From Lycorma delicatula (taxonomy: Eukaryota > Arthropoda > Insecta > Hemiptera > Fulgoridae): a stretch of DNA of 64,000 nucleotides. The stretch is taken from positions 56,426,201 to 56,490,200 of the forward strand of contig NC_134463.1 in the NCBI RefSeq assembly GCF_047948215.1. The letters are read 5' to 3'. Positions 12,898-24,567 of the stretch are shown here, one piece after another. Position 1 is the stretch's first letter. The number at the start of each line of letters is the position of its first letter. The notes below the pieces were generated by a model that saw only the letters and a program-made list of their open reading frames with translations, made no database searches and had not been told where the DNA came from. Made by a program: the position numbers and the translations under genes.

Positions 12898-13884
12898 ATG
12901 AATTGTTTTCATAAAATTCGGTTGAAATTTCATAAGGAGCCACCAAGTGACAATTCAATTCGTGCATGGTATAAACAATTCAGTGAAACCGGTTGCTTGT
13001 GCAAACGAAAATCAACTGGTCGTCCATCAACCTCAGAAGTCAATGTCGAACGTGTGCGTGCAAGTTTCATTCGCAGCCCGTCAAAATCGACTGGGGCTAC
13101 AGGCAGAGAATTAGAAATTCCGAAAATAACAGTGTGGAGAGTTCTCCGAAAACGTTTATTATGCAAACCGTACCGTCTTCAATTAATCCAGCGTCTTTCT
13201 GATTAAGATAAAACACGCAGGCTCGATTTTTGTTTACAGTTACAGGAAAAGATGTTGTTAGATGAAGGTTTTCTAAACAAGATAATTTTCAGCGATGAAG
13301 CTACTTTCCATATTAGCGGCAAAGTAAACCGTCATAACGTGCGAGTTTGGGGAACTGAAAACCCACACGCTTATGTGGAACACATTCGGGATTCTCCGAA
13401 AGTAAACGTTTTTTGTGCGATCTCTCGTGAGGCAGTGTATGGGCCGTTCTTTTTTATGGAAACGACAGTAACCGGCATGATATACCTAAATATGTTACAA
13501 TTATGGCTTATGCCTCAGCTACTCAACTTCATTTTCCAGCAAGATGGTTGTCCTACCCATTTTCATAACGAGGTTCGACAGTACCTTAACACAACATTAC
13601 CTCGGCGCTGGATAGGACGTGCGTCTGAAGAAGACCAACACATTATGCTGTGGCCAGCAAGATCACCAGACCTCACGCCAAGTGATTTCTTTCTCTGGGG
13701 TTACGTGAAAGATAACGTATTTATCCCGCCAATGCCGCACGATATCGCTCAGCTAAAGGATCGCATAATCAATGCAATCAACTCTATCGAAAATGACATG
13801 TTAGAACGAGTTTGGCAAGAGACTTTCGTGTTGATGTGTGCTCTGTCACCAGAGGAGCACATATTGAACATTTATAGAATTTAA
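12898..13884 (+). pseudogene. Tc1/mariner-superfamily transposase with DD41D-type spacing
   Basis: One frame runs 12898-13884 with a single internal stop (TAA, 13204-13206). The N-terminal part has helix-turn-helix text (PPSDNSIRAWYKQFSETGC, then GRPSTSEVNVERVR and a second HTH ending VWRVLRKRL). The catalytic core has IFSDEATFHISGKVNRHNV (first Asp, 13294-13296), FIFQQDGCPTHFHNEV (second Asp) and WPARSPDLTPSDFFLWG (third Asp). Forty-one residues separate the second and third Asp, as in DD41D mariner-like transposases. The first DNA-binding helix is missing at the 5' side, and a few residues are lost before the second Asp (MPQLLNFIFQ). The transposase would cut and join DNA at the inverted repeats in the nucleus; this copy cannot make an intact product without stop readthrough. 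Confidence 0.93.
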
Positions 13885-13965
13885 CAAAAACTATTTGAGT
13901 CCCTGCATCACCTAGTACAACTTTCATTTAGGTAAGTGAAATACTTTTTTTGTACTGAATTTTTC

Positions 13966-13996
13966 AACTCCTAAGAGCATTATGAAACGGCCTGTA
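13966..13996 (+). repeat. right terminal inverted repeat of the mariner-like element
   Basis: The sequence before TA at 13995-13996 reads, on the opposite strand, CAGGCCGTTTCATAATGCTC. A CAGG start and a TA flank are usual for this group. No convincing partner was found on the left, so the element is 5' truncated or rearranged. Confidence 0.6.
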
Positions 13997-14002
13997 TATT
14001 TA

Positions 14003-14003
<1 letters not shown>

Positions 14004-14036
<33 letters not shown>
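14004..14036. repeat. (TA)n microsatellite
   Basis: An uninterrupted AT dinucleotide run immediately after the TA flank of the mariner-like element. Such tracts are frequent targets for TA-specific insertion. Confidence 0.95.
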
Positions 14037-14039
<3 letters not shown>

Positions 14040-14069
14040 GTATATATATATTTAGTAGAGTCGATATAT

Positions 14070-14350
14070 TTTCCGGTTGAAGCGCAAACTTTAATGAACT
14101 GAATTATTGAACTGTGAAATGTGAGCCTCTATCACTGAATGAGCCGGTTATAACTGAATGATTCGATCCAATCGAATGAATAATATTACAAAAATAATAG
14201 GATTAAATTTACGTTAAAATAAAATAATATTAAATTTTTAAAAATTCTGTTTAATAACTGGCTTCTCGTGGGGACTATGTGTGATGAGGTGTTGGTAAAT
14301 GTTTTTATATCTTCGCAACCAATCTTCCAATTTTCATTTATTTTAGTGAC
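14070..14350 (+). repeat. family F (Helitron-like) fragment, copy F1
   Basis: Shares long ordered words with 30190-30560: 'taatgaactgaattattgaactgtgaa', 'gaatgattcgatccaatcgaatgaataatattacaaa', 'aggattaaatttacgtta', 'ggcttctcgtggggact'. The 5' Helitron-type start seen in F2 is missing here. No coding content. Confidence 0.65.
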
Positions 14351-14630
14351 ACTAATGAAATTGTATGTGTTCTTGAAATATATTTCTTTTCCCAAAAAAG
14401 AATGAAATGTATTTAGGGTGTATGTATGTTTGTTCCACCGCAGCAGTTCAGTGGCTGAACCGATTTAGATGTATGACCACGGGTTAGAATCCTTACGTTA
14501 TCAGAAGTGTCAAAGGCTATACAAATATGTATGTATATGTTTAAACAGATCTAAAATATTTTACTATATAAAAAATTTGGCACCCAACCCTCTTTAATTA
14601 TCCTATATTAAAGAGCAATGTTTGACAGCA

Positions 14631-15345
14631 ACGTTTTTACTTCCTTGTGCGAAGTAAAGGAAGTATTATGATGGCGAAGAATTCCGATTTTCAGATTTCA
14701 ACGGAAATATCCATTTTGACCATCTCTGAATGCATTTTGACTAGTTTCGGCGTGACGTCTGTACATATGTACGTACGAATGTATCTCGCATAACTCAAAA
14801 ACTATTAGCCGTAGGATGTTGAAATTTTGGATTTATGACCGTTGTAAGATCTAGTTGTGCACCTTCCGTTTTGATTGCAATTTACTGAACCAAAAGTGTC
14901 TAAAAAAAAGCCAAAAATCCAAAATAAATTTGAATTTTGACTTTTTCTTAACTGTAGTAATAAGCCCTCACTGAGAGCTTTTCAACGATATATCATAAGT
15001 GGTATTTATTTTCATAGGTTCTAGAGTTTTAGGCAAATAAAATTTTAATTAATGAAATATTTGGATGTTACAAGGAAAGCACATCGGTTCGAATCAGACT
15101 TTATCTACTTTTTTTTAATTTAAATACATTGATTTATTAATAATTATTTACCTTTGATTATAAAAAAGTTTTTACGAAAAGTAATAATTCAATAATAACA
15201 AAAAAAATATCCGAAGTTATTAATGAAATAAAATTTTATGTACTTTTCATTTTTTTTAAATGTGTATGTAATTTAATAGGCGTATAAGGAAGTCATGTGG
15301 TGTCCACATCAGACTTTTTTTTGGCAGTCGTGTTTTTTAATTTTT
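14631..15345 (+). mobile_element. family A noncoding repeat, copy A1 (full-length reference)
   Basis: The left end is a stem-loop: TACTTCCTT (14638-14646) pairs with AAGGAAGTA (14657-14665), with a 10-nt loop. The body contains 'caacggaaatatccattttgaccat', 'gtgacgtctgtacatatgtacg' and 'attagccgtaggatgttgaaat'. A box B-like GGTTCGAATC lies at 15086-15095. The right end carries ATGTGGTGTCCACAT, a second small hairpin, then CAGAC and a T-run. At least five further copies follow (A2-A6). Noncoding; I infer a non-autonomous element of unknown superfamily. Confidence 0.8.
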
Positions 15346-16470
15346 AATTTTTATCTCTTGTTTATTTTTTGCGTAGCATGAAGCATTTTAGTCAACATTT
15401 TTATTTTTAAATGTTCTTTAAAATAATGTGTCACATTGTAATATTTTTGAGTAGTTCTTTATTTATTTTGAATTACAAAATTTCTATTAAATGTAAAATT
15501 TTTTTGTAATGTATAAATTTCTATTTCTATTAATAACTTTTTTTTTTGCTCAAACTCTGATTGGTATCCATTCTGAACTATAAATAATAAGATATTGTAC
15601 TCATAGAAACACCGTACATTTTAATTTGGTCAATAAAAAAAATTAAAATTTAATTGATTAATGTAATAATGTTAAGGAATTCTTATTCTACAATTTCACC
15701 GATCTCCTTCCAACGTATATAAATACTCGTAATTAATAGATAGAAGAAAATCAAGTCGTTTGACCTTTGTAGGATTAAACGAAATTGAAACTGTTTATTA
15801 TCTAACAAGACCGTATTATATTATTATACAGCCCTGTTATTATAGCTTTGTTTCAATAGACTAACAAATGATGGTTAAATGTCCTACATAAAATATGCAG
15901 GGTTTTTTTTTATCCTAATTACGCTTAAGAATGCACCTAACCTTGTTTAAGATTATTAAATTTCACTGGTAGGTGTTACATTTATTTAGTACAGAGTGAT
16001 TATATATTTTTTGACATGTTTAATTATAATATTACATATTTTATCCAGAACTGTTACTTAATTTTATAAATAAATGTATATTTATTTCTGTGCATAAGTT
16101 TATATGTGAGCGCTTGTAGTAGTAATTAAGACTTCTTTCATTATGCAAACTATGAATAAGCAAGAATTTATGAAATATTAACAATATTCTTAAAAAAAAT
16201 AGTCTTAACATTATTAAATAAAGATGTATAATACAATTTAGTCATTCTTTTGTCCCATGTAGAAATAAATAATTATGCAAGAATACATATGTGATTAACT
16301 AATTATATTTTTATTTAATTTTGTGTTCTGCAGAAATCGATCTACTGGGTATGTAAAAGTAATCAATAGAAATTAACATTTATTTTTTAATATAAATTTT
16401 ATTGTATTTCAACAAATTTGTGGTTGGTGAAATTAAAATAAAAATTTTTAAAAATCAATCTGTGATGTCA
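15346..16470. other. unrecognised AT-rich DNA
   Basis: The word 'tttttttggcagtcgtgttttt' just after A1 (15320-15340) recurs at 32577-32600. Otherwise nothing recognisable. Confidence 0.5.
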
Positions 16471-16610
16471 ATTTCTCTTTTTCCTGTTTAGCCTCCGGGA
16501 ATTACCATTCAGGTATTACTTCAGAGGATATGTATGAGTGTAAATGAAGTGTAGTACAGTTTCAGTTCGACCATTCCTGAGATGTGTGGTTAATTAAACG
16601 ATGTGGATAA
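16471..16610 (-). mobile_element. SINE type 3, 5'-truncated
   Basis: Contains only the 3' half of the type 3 SINE on the minus strand. From right to left it reads 'ttaattaaccacacatctcaggaatgg', 'cttcatttacactcatac', 'atcctctgaagtaatacctgaatggtaattcccggaggctaaacagg' and an A/G-rich tail. The tRNA head is absent. Confidence 0.85.
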
Positions 16611-16904
16611 ATTTTTAACGAGTAAACTATTAAAAATTAACAAAAAAAATATTAAGACCACCCTATTTTTTAATGAACTTAACAGGTTTTTTATGTTATT
16701 TCAACTAAAACTAACATAGATGAATTATTTTTCATTACGAAAGAAAATGAAGATAAAGATTATGATGCCGTAATTTTGTACTCCATAATTCTTGGTGGAG
16801 GGGAAGAGTTAAACGAATACCGCAAAATATTTTGAAGTTTGTAATTTTTTCAGGCTGCATATACTCTATCCCTATCGGAATTTACGAAGCAATTTATCCC
16901 ATAC

Positions 16905-17206
16905 TCCTTTTTTCTCTTTTTCCTGTTTTAGCCTTCGGGAATTACCGTTCAGATACTACTTCAGAGGATGAATGAGGATGTATTTGTAAATGAAGTGTAA
17001 GTCTTGTACATTCTCAGTTCGACCATCCCTGAGATGTGTGGTTAATTGAAACCCAATCACCAAGAACACCGGTAACCACTACGATCTTGTATTCAAATTC
17101 GTATAAAAGTAACTGCCTTTACTAGGACTTGAACGCTGGAACTCTCGACTTCCAAATCAGCTGATTTGAGAAGACGCGTTCACCACTAGACCAACCCGGT
17201 GGGTTA
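16905..17206 (-). mobile_element. SINE type 3, full length
   Basis: On the minus strand it starts ACCCACCGGGTTGGTCTAGTG (near 17206), with the box A-like part then the ATCAGCTGAT palindrome and a box B-like GTTCAAGTCCTAGT. The body and the shared 3' tail '...cctctgaagtagtatctgaacggtaattcccg' follow, then CTAAAACAGG and an A-rich end at 16905-16925. Confidence 0.9.
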
Positions 17207-17423
17207 TGATGACAATTCTATGAATTTCGTAAAAATCTTTATTTGAAATCATAAAACTTATCATCAGTTTTTTTGTGGTTTTTGTGAATATAGTTTTTTA
17301 AATTTATTTTATACAACTTTAAAATAGTAATTCAGGAGGACTAAATCTAACCTCTAATATATTTTTAGATATTTCAATAAAAAAATTCTCTACGGATTGT
17401 TTTTGTAAAAAGACTACCATTCC

Positions 17424-17571
17424 GCCGATCTCCGTGGTGGAGTGGTAGTATCTCAGACTTTCATTCGGAGGTTGTGGGTTCGAATCCCGGTCAGGCATGG
17501 AATTTTTCATACGCTACAAAATTTCACTTCCACATCCCACGTACAAGCTTTAAGCTTATATCATCAAGTAA
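17424..17571 (+). mobile_element. SINE type 2
   Basis: Starts GCCGATCTCCGTGGTGGAGT (box A), with box B GGTTCGAATCCCGGTCAGGC (17478-17497). The post-tRNA part 'atggaatttttcatacgctacaaaatttca' is shared with type 1. The tail is different: 'cacatcccacgtacaagctttaagc...atcatcaa'. Confidence 0.9.
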
Positions 17572-18719
17572 AAAAGAAAATCTATTATTCAAGTTATCAA
17601 AATAAATTATTTTTACGAGGAAGAAAAAAATAATTATAATAAAATATAAATATTTAAGATAATTTATAAGTCTAATTATAAGTTTTAATTACTACTTTTA
17701 AAATATTTTCTGTTAATCCTTTTTCCTTTTTTTGGCATTTTTCCAATAATACATAATTAAATCGACCTTGCATATTAATAATTTAATACACATTTCACAT
17801 AACCAAATTTGATATTTGATGTAACGGTTTTCTTAATTCATAATTCTGGAACTAGAAATTAACATATAATTTAAAAAAAAAAAACACCTTTTGAAGTACT
17901 GGGCAATTTTATATATATTTTTGAGAATATAAGACTATTGTTAAGAGGAATTGGAATTTAATTTATTTTCTCTGTTTTAGTTATAATTATATCCCAAAAG
18001 TTTTCTTAGTAAAAAAGACGTTTTAAATTAAATAAAAATATGTTAATTTTACAAAGCACGTATACACGTATAAAGTAAAAAAAAAAAAAAAATTTTAACG
18101 GATTTTAAATAATAAATTTTAATTTTAATACGATGTTTTTGTCCAACCAAATTACACTTAGAGAAAAAAAAAATTGTTACCTGGATTTTTATAAGTGGAA
18201 ATGGTAAAGGAACTTATAATAAACTTAAAAAAAATAAATGTATGAGCTGTGATGGTGAAGGGGTGATTTGGGTGGGTGGGGGTTAAAAAAATTTTGCAAT
18301 ACAAAAGTTGTAGATCATGAAAAAATCTATATCTCTGTAGAGGTCAGTTTTTAACATAACCTCAAATTCCGAGAAAAATGTGAAAAATCTTATTCTTTTT
18401 TTGTTTTTTATTTTTCATTTCCGCAAAGATAATTTAATTTTGACGATACCTGGTGAAAGTATACCTTTCTGTGTCTTAAATAACCACAAATTTTTATTAT
18501 TATTTGTATATTTTCCATTTATTAATTTATTCCTAATAAAAATTTACCAAAACAAAACTTATTGAATTTTATAGTTGTAAGAATCTGTCATCTACACAAA
18601 ATAATTATCAAGTTTAATTTAATCATGTAACGGAAGAATTAATTAATTAAAAAACTGCTAAAATAATAACATGAAAATCTTTTGTTTTAATTTTTATTTG
18701 GAAATTCCCTTGTTAAATC
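17572..18719. other. unrecognised AT-rich DNA
   Basis: A G-rich patch 'gggtgatttgggtgggtggggg' near 18257-18285 is the only compositional oddity. No gene seen; the 61-codon frame at 18380-18565 is AT-driven. Confidence 0.5.
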
Positions 18720-19255
18720 TATATACGGATATATAAAACAACTTGTGAGTAATCCCTAATTAACGCACAGCAAAAACTGCAGAAGATAAATTGATTAAAA
18801 TGTTTATACACTTTCTTCTTAAGATGTAAATGCATACTATGGGAGGATTTTGGAAATTCTGAGTTTAAAAGGTTAAAAATGGAATAACAATGATTTTTTT
18901 TTAATTTCTCGGTAAAAAATGAAAAAAATATCAACTTGATTTTTTGGTGTGTGTAATCTTAATGTAAATAACTAAAACCAGTTTCTTGATCTTCACAATT
19001 CGACCTTGAAAGAGGTGAAGAAAGGTAAAAAAATTTTGAACAACCAAGTTTTCCCCATTTCCAAAAATACTAAACGAGATATTCAGTAGATTTAGCCTAG
19101 AAAATATTATTCAGATAAATATATCTAAAAGTTCGGATTTTCTTGAATTTCGATTTTTTTTAGTAGCGCGACGCTGTACAATGGAATGATCGAAGGGTGA
19201 CTTAACCATTCTGTTGAGAGTATATAAAAGAAAATAGCAAAAAATATTTATACCC
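18720..19255 (+). repeat. family E noncoding repeat, copy E1
   Basis: Shares ordered text with 24165-25285: 'acgcacagcaaaa...gaagat', 'ggtgtgtgtaatctt...gtaaata', 'gaaagaggtgaagaaagg', 'attcagataaata', then 'ggattttcttgaatttcgatttttt' and 'gcgacgctgtac'. It lacks the mariner found in E2 and so preserves the empty insertion site at about 19113-19130. No coding content. Confidence 0.7.
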
Positions 19256-19552
19256 TAACAAAATTAACAGTATATTTTTATAAAATTAAGAACTGTTAGC
19301 AATTTTATTATAAGATTAATAATAAAAGAATTATATTGATTGAAAAGTAATAAAAAACATATCTGATAATTTTGTTTCAAGTAGCTTATATTTTATAATT
19401 TATAAATATATAATAACTTTAGTATTACTTGGGGTTAAAAAAAATTATTTATCATAACATTTTTTAAATTATATTAAAAATATAAAAAAAACAATTTTTT
19501 ATAAATTTACATGTATTTTTAATTATTTATCATTTAATCCACAAATTTTAAA

Positions 19553-19554
<2 letters not shown>

Positions 19555-19607
<53 letters not shown>

Positions 19608-19608
19608 T
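19555..19608. repeat. (TA)n microsatellite
   Basis: About 50 bp of alternating TA. Confidence 0.95.
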
Positions 19609-19639
19609 TAGCGTATGATATAATTATTGTATTGCAAAT

Positions 19640-19788
19640 GCCGATCTCCAAGGTGGAATTTTAACGTCTCGGCTTTTCATCTTGGAATCCCGGGCTCGAA
19701 TCCCGGTCAGGCATACGTTACAAAACTGTCATTTCCATAATCCCAGATATTATGGAACTTTTGTGGTGAATTAATTCATCAAACAAAA
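19640..19788 (+). mobile_element. SINE type 2
   Basis: Starts GCCGATCTCCAAGGTGGAAT and has a box B variant GGCTCGAATCCCGGTCAGGC. The tail 'attatggaacttttgtggtgaattaattcatcaa' is the type 2 3' end. Confidence 0.9.
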
Positions 19789-21299
19789 ATTAATCTATCA
19801 ATACTTATTATCTATTTATACAAGCTACTAAAAAAATGAGTACAGTTCGATCAATCTAAATATTTACACTATAATAAAAATATAATAATAAGCTAAAAAA
19901 CATTATTTACTTACCTTTCTCGTTGATGGATATAATAAGCGCACTCTCTAACGTAACTAATTTATCACAATTTTTTTTTTTTACGTTATTCAATAAAAGT
20001 TCTCGACATTTCACAACAGCACACGACCGAAATTTGTTATTATTTTTCAAATTTGATCTGTAAATTATATTAAAATTGATTATATTTAAAATATATGTTG
20101 AGCATATAAATTTACAGATTTATTTGAATAATTAAACAAAATATTTAATAGTTAAAATTATTTGGAAATATAATTAGGGATATTTTATACGATAAATGTA
20201 ATAATTTGAAATCTAGCATTTAAATATTATATTCTTATTGATAAAATATATTCCTACTTTAAATAATAAAAAAAATATTAAATAAATATTTTTTCATTTA
20301 CTTTATTATTTGTTTTTAATAAAAGTTTACATTGATTCACGTTATTATTCTAAGGTAATTGTTTGTTAATGAGATAAAAATAAAACACTAACTTAGTGTT
20401 ATTAATTTATTTTTATATCCGTTTAAATATATATATAGATTAAAAGTTTTCGAAAATTAAAACAATAAATTCACATCAGTTAATTTAATTATATACATTA
20501 AATATTTTACTATGATTTAAGATTTAGATTGTATCATTTTTATTACTGTGTTTACAATATTATTACTTTTTTATTTTATTATATTAATTTGTTTTATGTT
20601 TTATTTAAGAATTTGTTAATTTTATTGTAAATAAAAGTATATTAACGTTTTTAATATACGTAGGAATTAATTTTAATATTTTATATTGTTTAAAATATTA
20701 ATTGTTACGAATCTATTACTTCAATTTATCTACATTAAATTTTTAATTAATGTATATAAACAGTATATATATATATATTTTTTTTTAAAATAAAATTAAA
20801 ATATATACATATAGGTATAATATGATGACTCGAAAACAGTCTTACAGTTGCTATTTATATGTAGCAGTAAATCAAAAGATGTGATCGAGTTTAGGTAAAA
20901 TCGATTGAAGTCAAAAAAGTCAAGATAATACGTTCGGATCGGCATACACACTTCTCCGCCGATACTGCTCCACGAAGGTTCGCAGTGAAAGTGAACTGTA
21001 AGTCCGGGCGTTATATTATCTGTATTAGATACAAACTGGTTCTGGGTCTATCCCCTCTATTTTACCTTAATATAATATTATTATTATTTTAAGCTGACAA
21101 ACGATGCATGATTGTTCAGATGAATGCGTAATGCGTGGATTATAATTTACTTATTTCTTATTTGCAAAAAGTTGTTACTTTTAATCATAACTTATAATTA
21201 ACCTATTAATACCTGTAAATTAAGATACGGATTAAGATAATATATTAAAATTAATTAGCTTTAAAAATCTTTAAATTTTTGTAAACAATTTTTTTTTAC
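19789..21299. other. AT-rich DNA with one balanced patch at 20880-21020
   Basis: Most is simple AT-rich sequence. At 20880-21020 the composition becomes balanced ('cttctccgccgatactgctcc', 'gaaggttcgcagtgaaagtgaa') and ends in CTGTAAGTCC, a good match to an insect 5' splice site. No coding frame is evident. It could be a noncoding first exon of a host gene or a fragment of an unrecognised repeat; I cannot decide. Confidence 0.3.
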
Positions 21300-21717
21300 T
21301 ATTAAAAAAAAATCTTGCTCAGTTCTACTCAAGAAGATCGACTTTTCATTTATTTTATTTGGTTTTAATTTTTTTTTTAAATAATGTTGGTTTAATATTG
21401 TTAATAGCTACCGCAGATAAGGAAACGTCAACGTTCCAGCTTGCAGCATCATAACGAACTACATTTCTAATTTGCTCAGCTCGAATATTTTTGACCTTAA
21501 ATTGAGTGTAACTAAAGAACGACTCAACCAATCTTCATCAAATTTTACATGCACAACTTCATACATAACATACACTACTTTATAAACAACTTCAACTTCA
21601 TAAAAAACTTTTAATGCACAACTTCATAAACTACTACAGCATATCTAAATTTCGGTGAACTTTATTTACTAATTTTAGGAATTTTCGAACCATAAATTTT
21701 ATACATGTACCTATATA

Positions 21718-22249
21718 TAGCGGATGATTCAAAAAGGACTACACAATTTTAAAAGCATTTAAAAATTTGTTTAAATAACTTGTAGATTCAGTTGAAATCT
21801 CATTTCAAAATGCATCAAGTTTTGACTCATACGGTTCATTAGTACCGAATTTGGCGACCAGTGTTTTTAAAAATGGAAGCATTTATTGGTGCGGAACGTG
21901 CTTATTGTATGTTTTGGTTTCACGATTTGCAGTCAGCAACTGCAGTTCAACGTAGTTTCATTAAGATCAGATTTATGTACCACCTTTGCCTGCTGATCTT
22001 GTTGAGCTATGACACTGAATTAACATCGCAGCTGCAGAGATTACGCCCGACTTACTGGCCACAGTCTGGAATGAAATCGACTTCAGGTGGGATATATGTT
22101 GCATTATAAATGGAAACCATATCGAACCAAAGTGAATGTTGGGTGACAAACTAGATGTGTTTTTCTATGAAATGCGACCTCAACAGAATCTCTTAGTTAT
22201 CTAATTAAATTTTCATATGCTTTTAAAGTTGTGAAGTCCTTTTTGACTT
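21718..22249 (+). mobile_element. internally deleted mariner-like element
   Basis: The left inverted repeat (about 21727-21775: TTCAAAAAGGACTACACAAT...) and the right one (about 22205-22247) read alike for about 40 bp with few mismatches: on the opposite strand the right one has GTCAAAAAGGACTTCACAAC then TTTAAAAGCAT. Between them is a transposase reduced to its two ends. The outermost bases are decayed, so exact termini are uncertain. Confidence 0.75.
21873..22132 (+). pseudogene. transposase remnant: N-terminal start fused to C-terminal end
   Basis: The start MEAFIGAERAYCMFWFHDLQ...AVQRSFIK (21873-21965) matches the first helices of DD41D-type mariner transposases. After the deletion (near 21965-21975), a different frame reads YVPPLPADLVEL (about 21975-22010), ITPDLLATVWNEIDFRWDIC (about 22045-22105) and NGNHIEPK before a stop. 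That text is the C-terminus of the same family; compare PPMPHDIAQLKDR and ENDMLERVWQE in the copy at 13.7 kb. The whole catalytic core is missing, so it is non-autonomous. Confidence 0.8.
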
Positions 22250-22470
22250 AAAAGTTTTAAGGAAATTACACCTTAAGTGATTGGTATTTTTGTATTCTTC
22301 ATACCTCAAAACGTAAAGAAAATTCATTTTCCTCCTCCTCCCACACATTGTGCGACGGAAAGTTATACGTTTTGCACCCCTAAAAATCCAAAAAAAAGAA
22401 ATAAGTGATACCGTACTTTTCTTCGAAAAAATCGGTAAAAACCTATGACGTATAATGCTGTTTTTTTAAT

Positions 22471-23057
22471 TTTATAAATTAATTCTATTATTTGTTATAC
22501 ACATAATATTTTTTTTTTTATTTATTTAATTTATTTATGTAGTGTCGTAACATATTTAAATTAGAATTATTTTATGTATTTTATAAAGCTATTTAATAAT
22601 CAAGGTTTTACCACGTCTCCCCTATATTCTTTCAAGAAATTATGATTCATTTCTTTATCCTTAAAATAAAATATCAAACCTTTCCTCATATGATCTGTAT
22701 ATTAAATTATAGCTATAATTGTGTACCAATAAAAATAAAATATTTATTTATTTAGCAAGTAACACGATAAAGAGATTATCGATGTGTACCTCAAATAATT
22801 TTAAGTACTTTGCTATGTGTTTTACCTATCTTTCGCGATATTAATTGATTATGATAAATTTTAGTATGATAAATTAATTTTTATTGTTATTTTTTTAAAA
22901 ATATATCTTCCATTCTTTCTTTAACCTGTTTCATTGGAGGATTATATGATTTATTTTTCAAATATAAATATCTAATCAGTTTTTTTCTAAAAACATCCCC
23001 CATTTTGTGGTGAAATTGTTCACAGTAAGGTTTGGTTGTTTTAATTACTATGTAAAT
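22471..23057. other. unrecognised AT-rich DNA
   Basis: Nothing recognisable. Confidence 0.5.
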
Positions 23058-23226
23058 GCTGGCCTCCGTGGCGAGAGTGGTAGCGTCTCGGCCTTTCATC
23101 CGGAGGTCCCGGGTTCAAATCCCGGTCAGGCATGGCATTTTCACACGCTGCAAGATTTTTCATTCATCTCATCCTCTGAAGTAATACCTAACGGTGGTCC
23201 CGGAGGCAAAAAAAAAAAAAAAAAAA
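23058..23226 (+). mobile_element. SINE type 1
   Basis: Starts GCTGGCCTCCGTGGCGAGAG, with box B GGTTCAAATCCCGGTCAGGC (about 23112). The tail is the clearest type 1 example: 'catcctctgaagtaatacctaacggtggtcccggaggc' then about 18 A. It is close to the apparent consensus, so it is relatively young. Confidence 0.93.
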
Positions 23227-23859
23227 TTACGAAGGAAATTAGTGAATGTGTTTTGAATGTTGATTTTTACAAAATGAAATTTAAAAATTTTAATGAGTGA
23301 GATATCTCAAACCTTTTGTCATTTATCTTTGAATAATGTATGTAAATTTGAAAAAAATAATCGTAATAAATTTTAGTCGGGAATTGAATTCAGGACATCC
23401 AGTGTAACAGGTATTTTTTTAATTTTCACTTTTTTCCCCTTAAGTAATTTTACTTTCATTTCATAAACTCTAGCAAAAACGTTTTACAAATAAAATGACA
23501 TTTTTTAAATGAATTCATACACAGAATTACTACATTATAATAATCTTCTTTATGAGTTTAATTAGTTAATTGCAGAATTTGTAATTAATTTATTTTTAAC
23601 AGATTTTCCTTCTTGATATAGAACAGATTTTGAATATAATTACTTAATATAAGCTTGGCGTTCTGTTATTGTTTCCTTCATTTCTCATCAAATTAAATAC
23701 TTTTCGGAATGAATCTCAAGAATTGTATTTTACTGAAAGAATAAAAGTATTAACTCAGAACAAAGAATTGTTATTTTCTTTATGTATTATTTTTCATAAA
23801 TTTTTAAATTCTATTTATTATTATTTTAAACAAAAAAGTGAAATTTAAAAATTAATGTA
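23227..23859. other. unrecognised AT-rich DNA
   Basis: Nothing recognisable. Confidence 0.5.
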
Positions 23860-24032
23860 GCCGATCTTCATGACCGAGTAGTAGCGTTTCGGTCTTTCAT
23901 CCGGAGATCCCGGGTTCGAATTCCGGTTAGGCATGGCATTTTTTATATGCTACAAAATTTTACATTCATACTCCCACACAAACCCTTCTTTATAAACTTC
24001 TGTGGTGAATTAGTTCTTCAGCACAAAAAAAT
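23860..24032 (+). mobile_element. SINE type 2
   Basis: Starts GCCGATCTTCATGACCGAGT, with box B GGTTCGAATTCCGGTTAGGC. The tail 'cttctttataaacttctgtggtgaattagttcttcagc' plus A-run is the fullest type 2 3' end in the window. Confidence 0.9.
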
Positions 24033-24567
24033 ATACATATATATCTCACCTTACAATTGAAATAAATAGGAAATAGTGAATGTATTAAAAAGAAACAATA
24101 AACAATTCTGACTGATCATCCTTGATCTTTATTTACCTAGAAAACAATCTTATATTTGGGGTGTTTATCTGCACCTATAACGCAACTTGTCCAAACTGAC
24201 CGATTCATCAACGCCCAGCAAAACCTACTGAAGATTAAATGATGAAAATTTATATACATGTTTTTCTTGCGGTGTAAGAGCACACTAAGAAAGTACTTTT
24301 TTAATTCCCAATTTAAAGGGTTAAAATGGGGTAACAATGAAATTCTTTTTTTAATTTTTCTCTAACAAATGAAGATATCAAGTTGATTTTTGGTGTGTGT
24401 AATCTTCATGTAAATACCTAAAAACCAATTTCTAGATTTTTCGAAATTTGATCTTGAAAGAAGTGAAGAAAGATAAAACAGTTGAACAATACTTGAAAAT
24501 TTTTTTCCCCATTTTATACTTGAAATATTCACTAGATTGGGGCTTCCAAATACTCTTCAGATAAATT

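Larger units (their letters stand above)
21300..22470 (+). repeat. family C noncoding repeat, copy C1, carrying a nested mariner
   Basis: The left part (21310-21660) matches 59890-60180: 'aatcttgctcagttctactcaagaagatcg', 'acgttccagcttgcagcatcat', 'ttgaccttaaattgagtgtaact', 'gactcaaccaatctt'. The right part (22260-22470) matches 60210-60350: 'attcttcatacctcaaaacgtaa', 'tgcgacggaaagtt'. The two halves are separated by the mariner derivative at 21718-22249. Short direct repeats of 'acaacttcata' occur at 21550-21625. Confidence 0.65.

Noticed and set aside
14004..14060. CRISPR-like or origin-like array at AT tracts
   Set aside because: Simple TA microsatellite only; no spaced direct repeats. The DNA is eukaryotic.
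23058..24032. Target-site duplications for the SINEs at 23058 and 23860
   Set aside because: Only 6-bp or shorter flanking matches were found, which is not above chance in AT-rich DNA.
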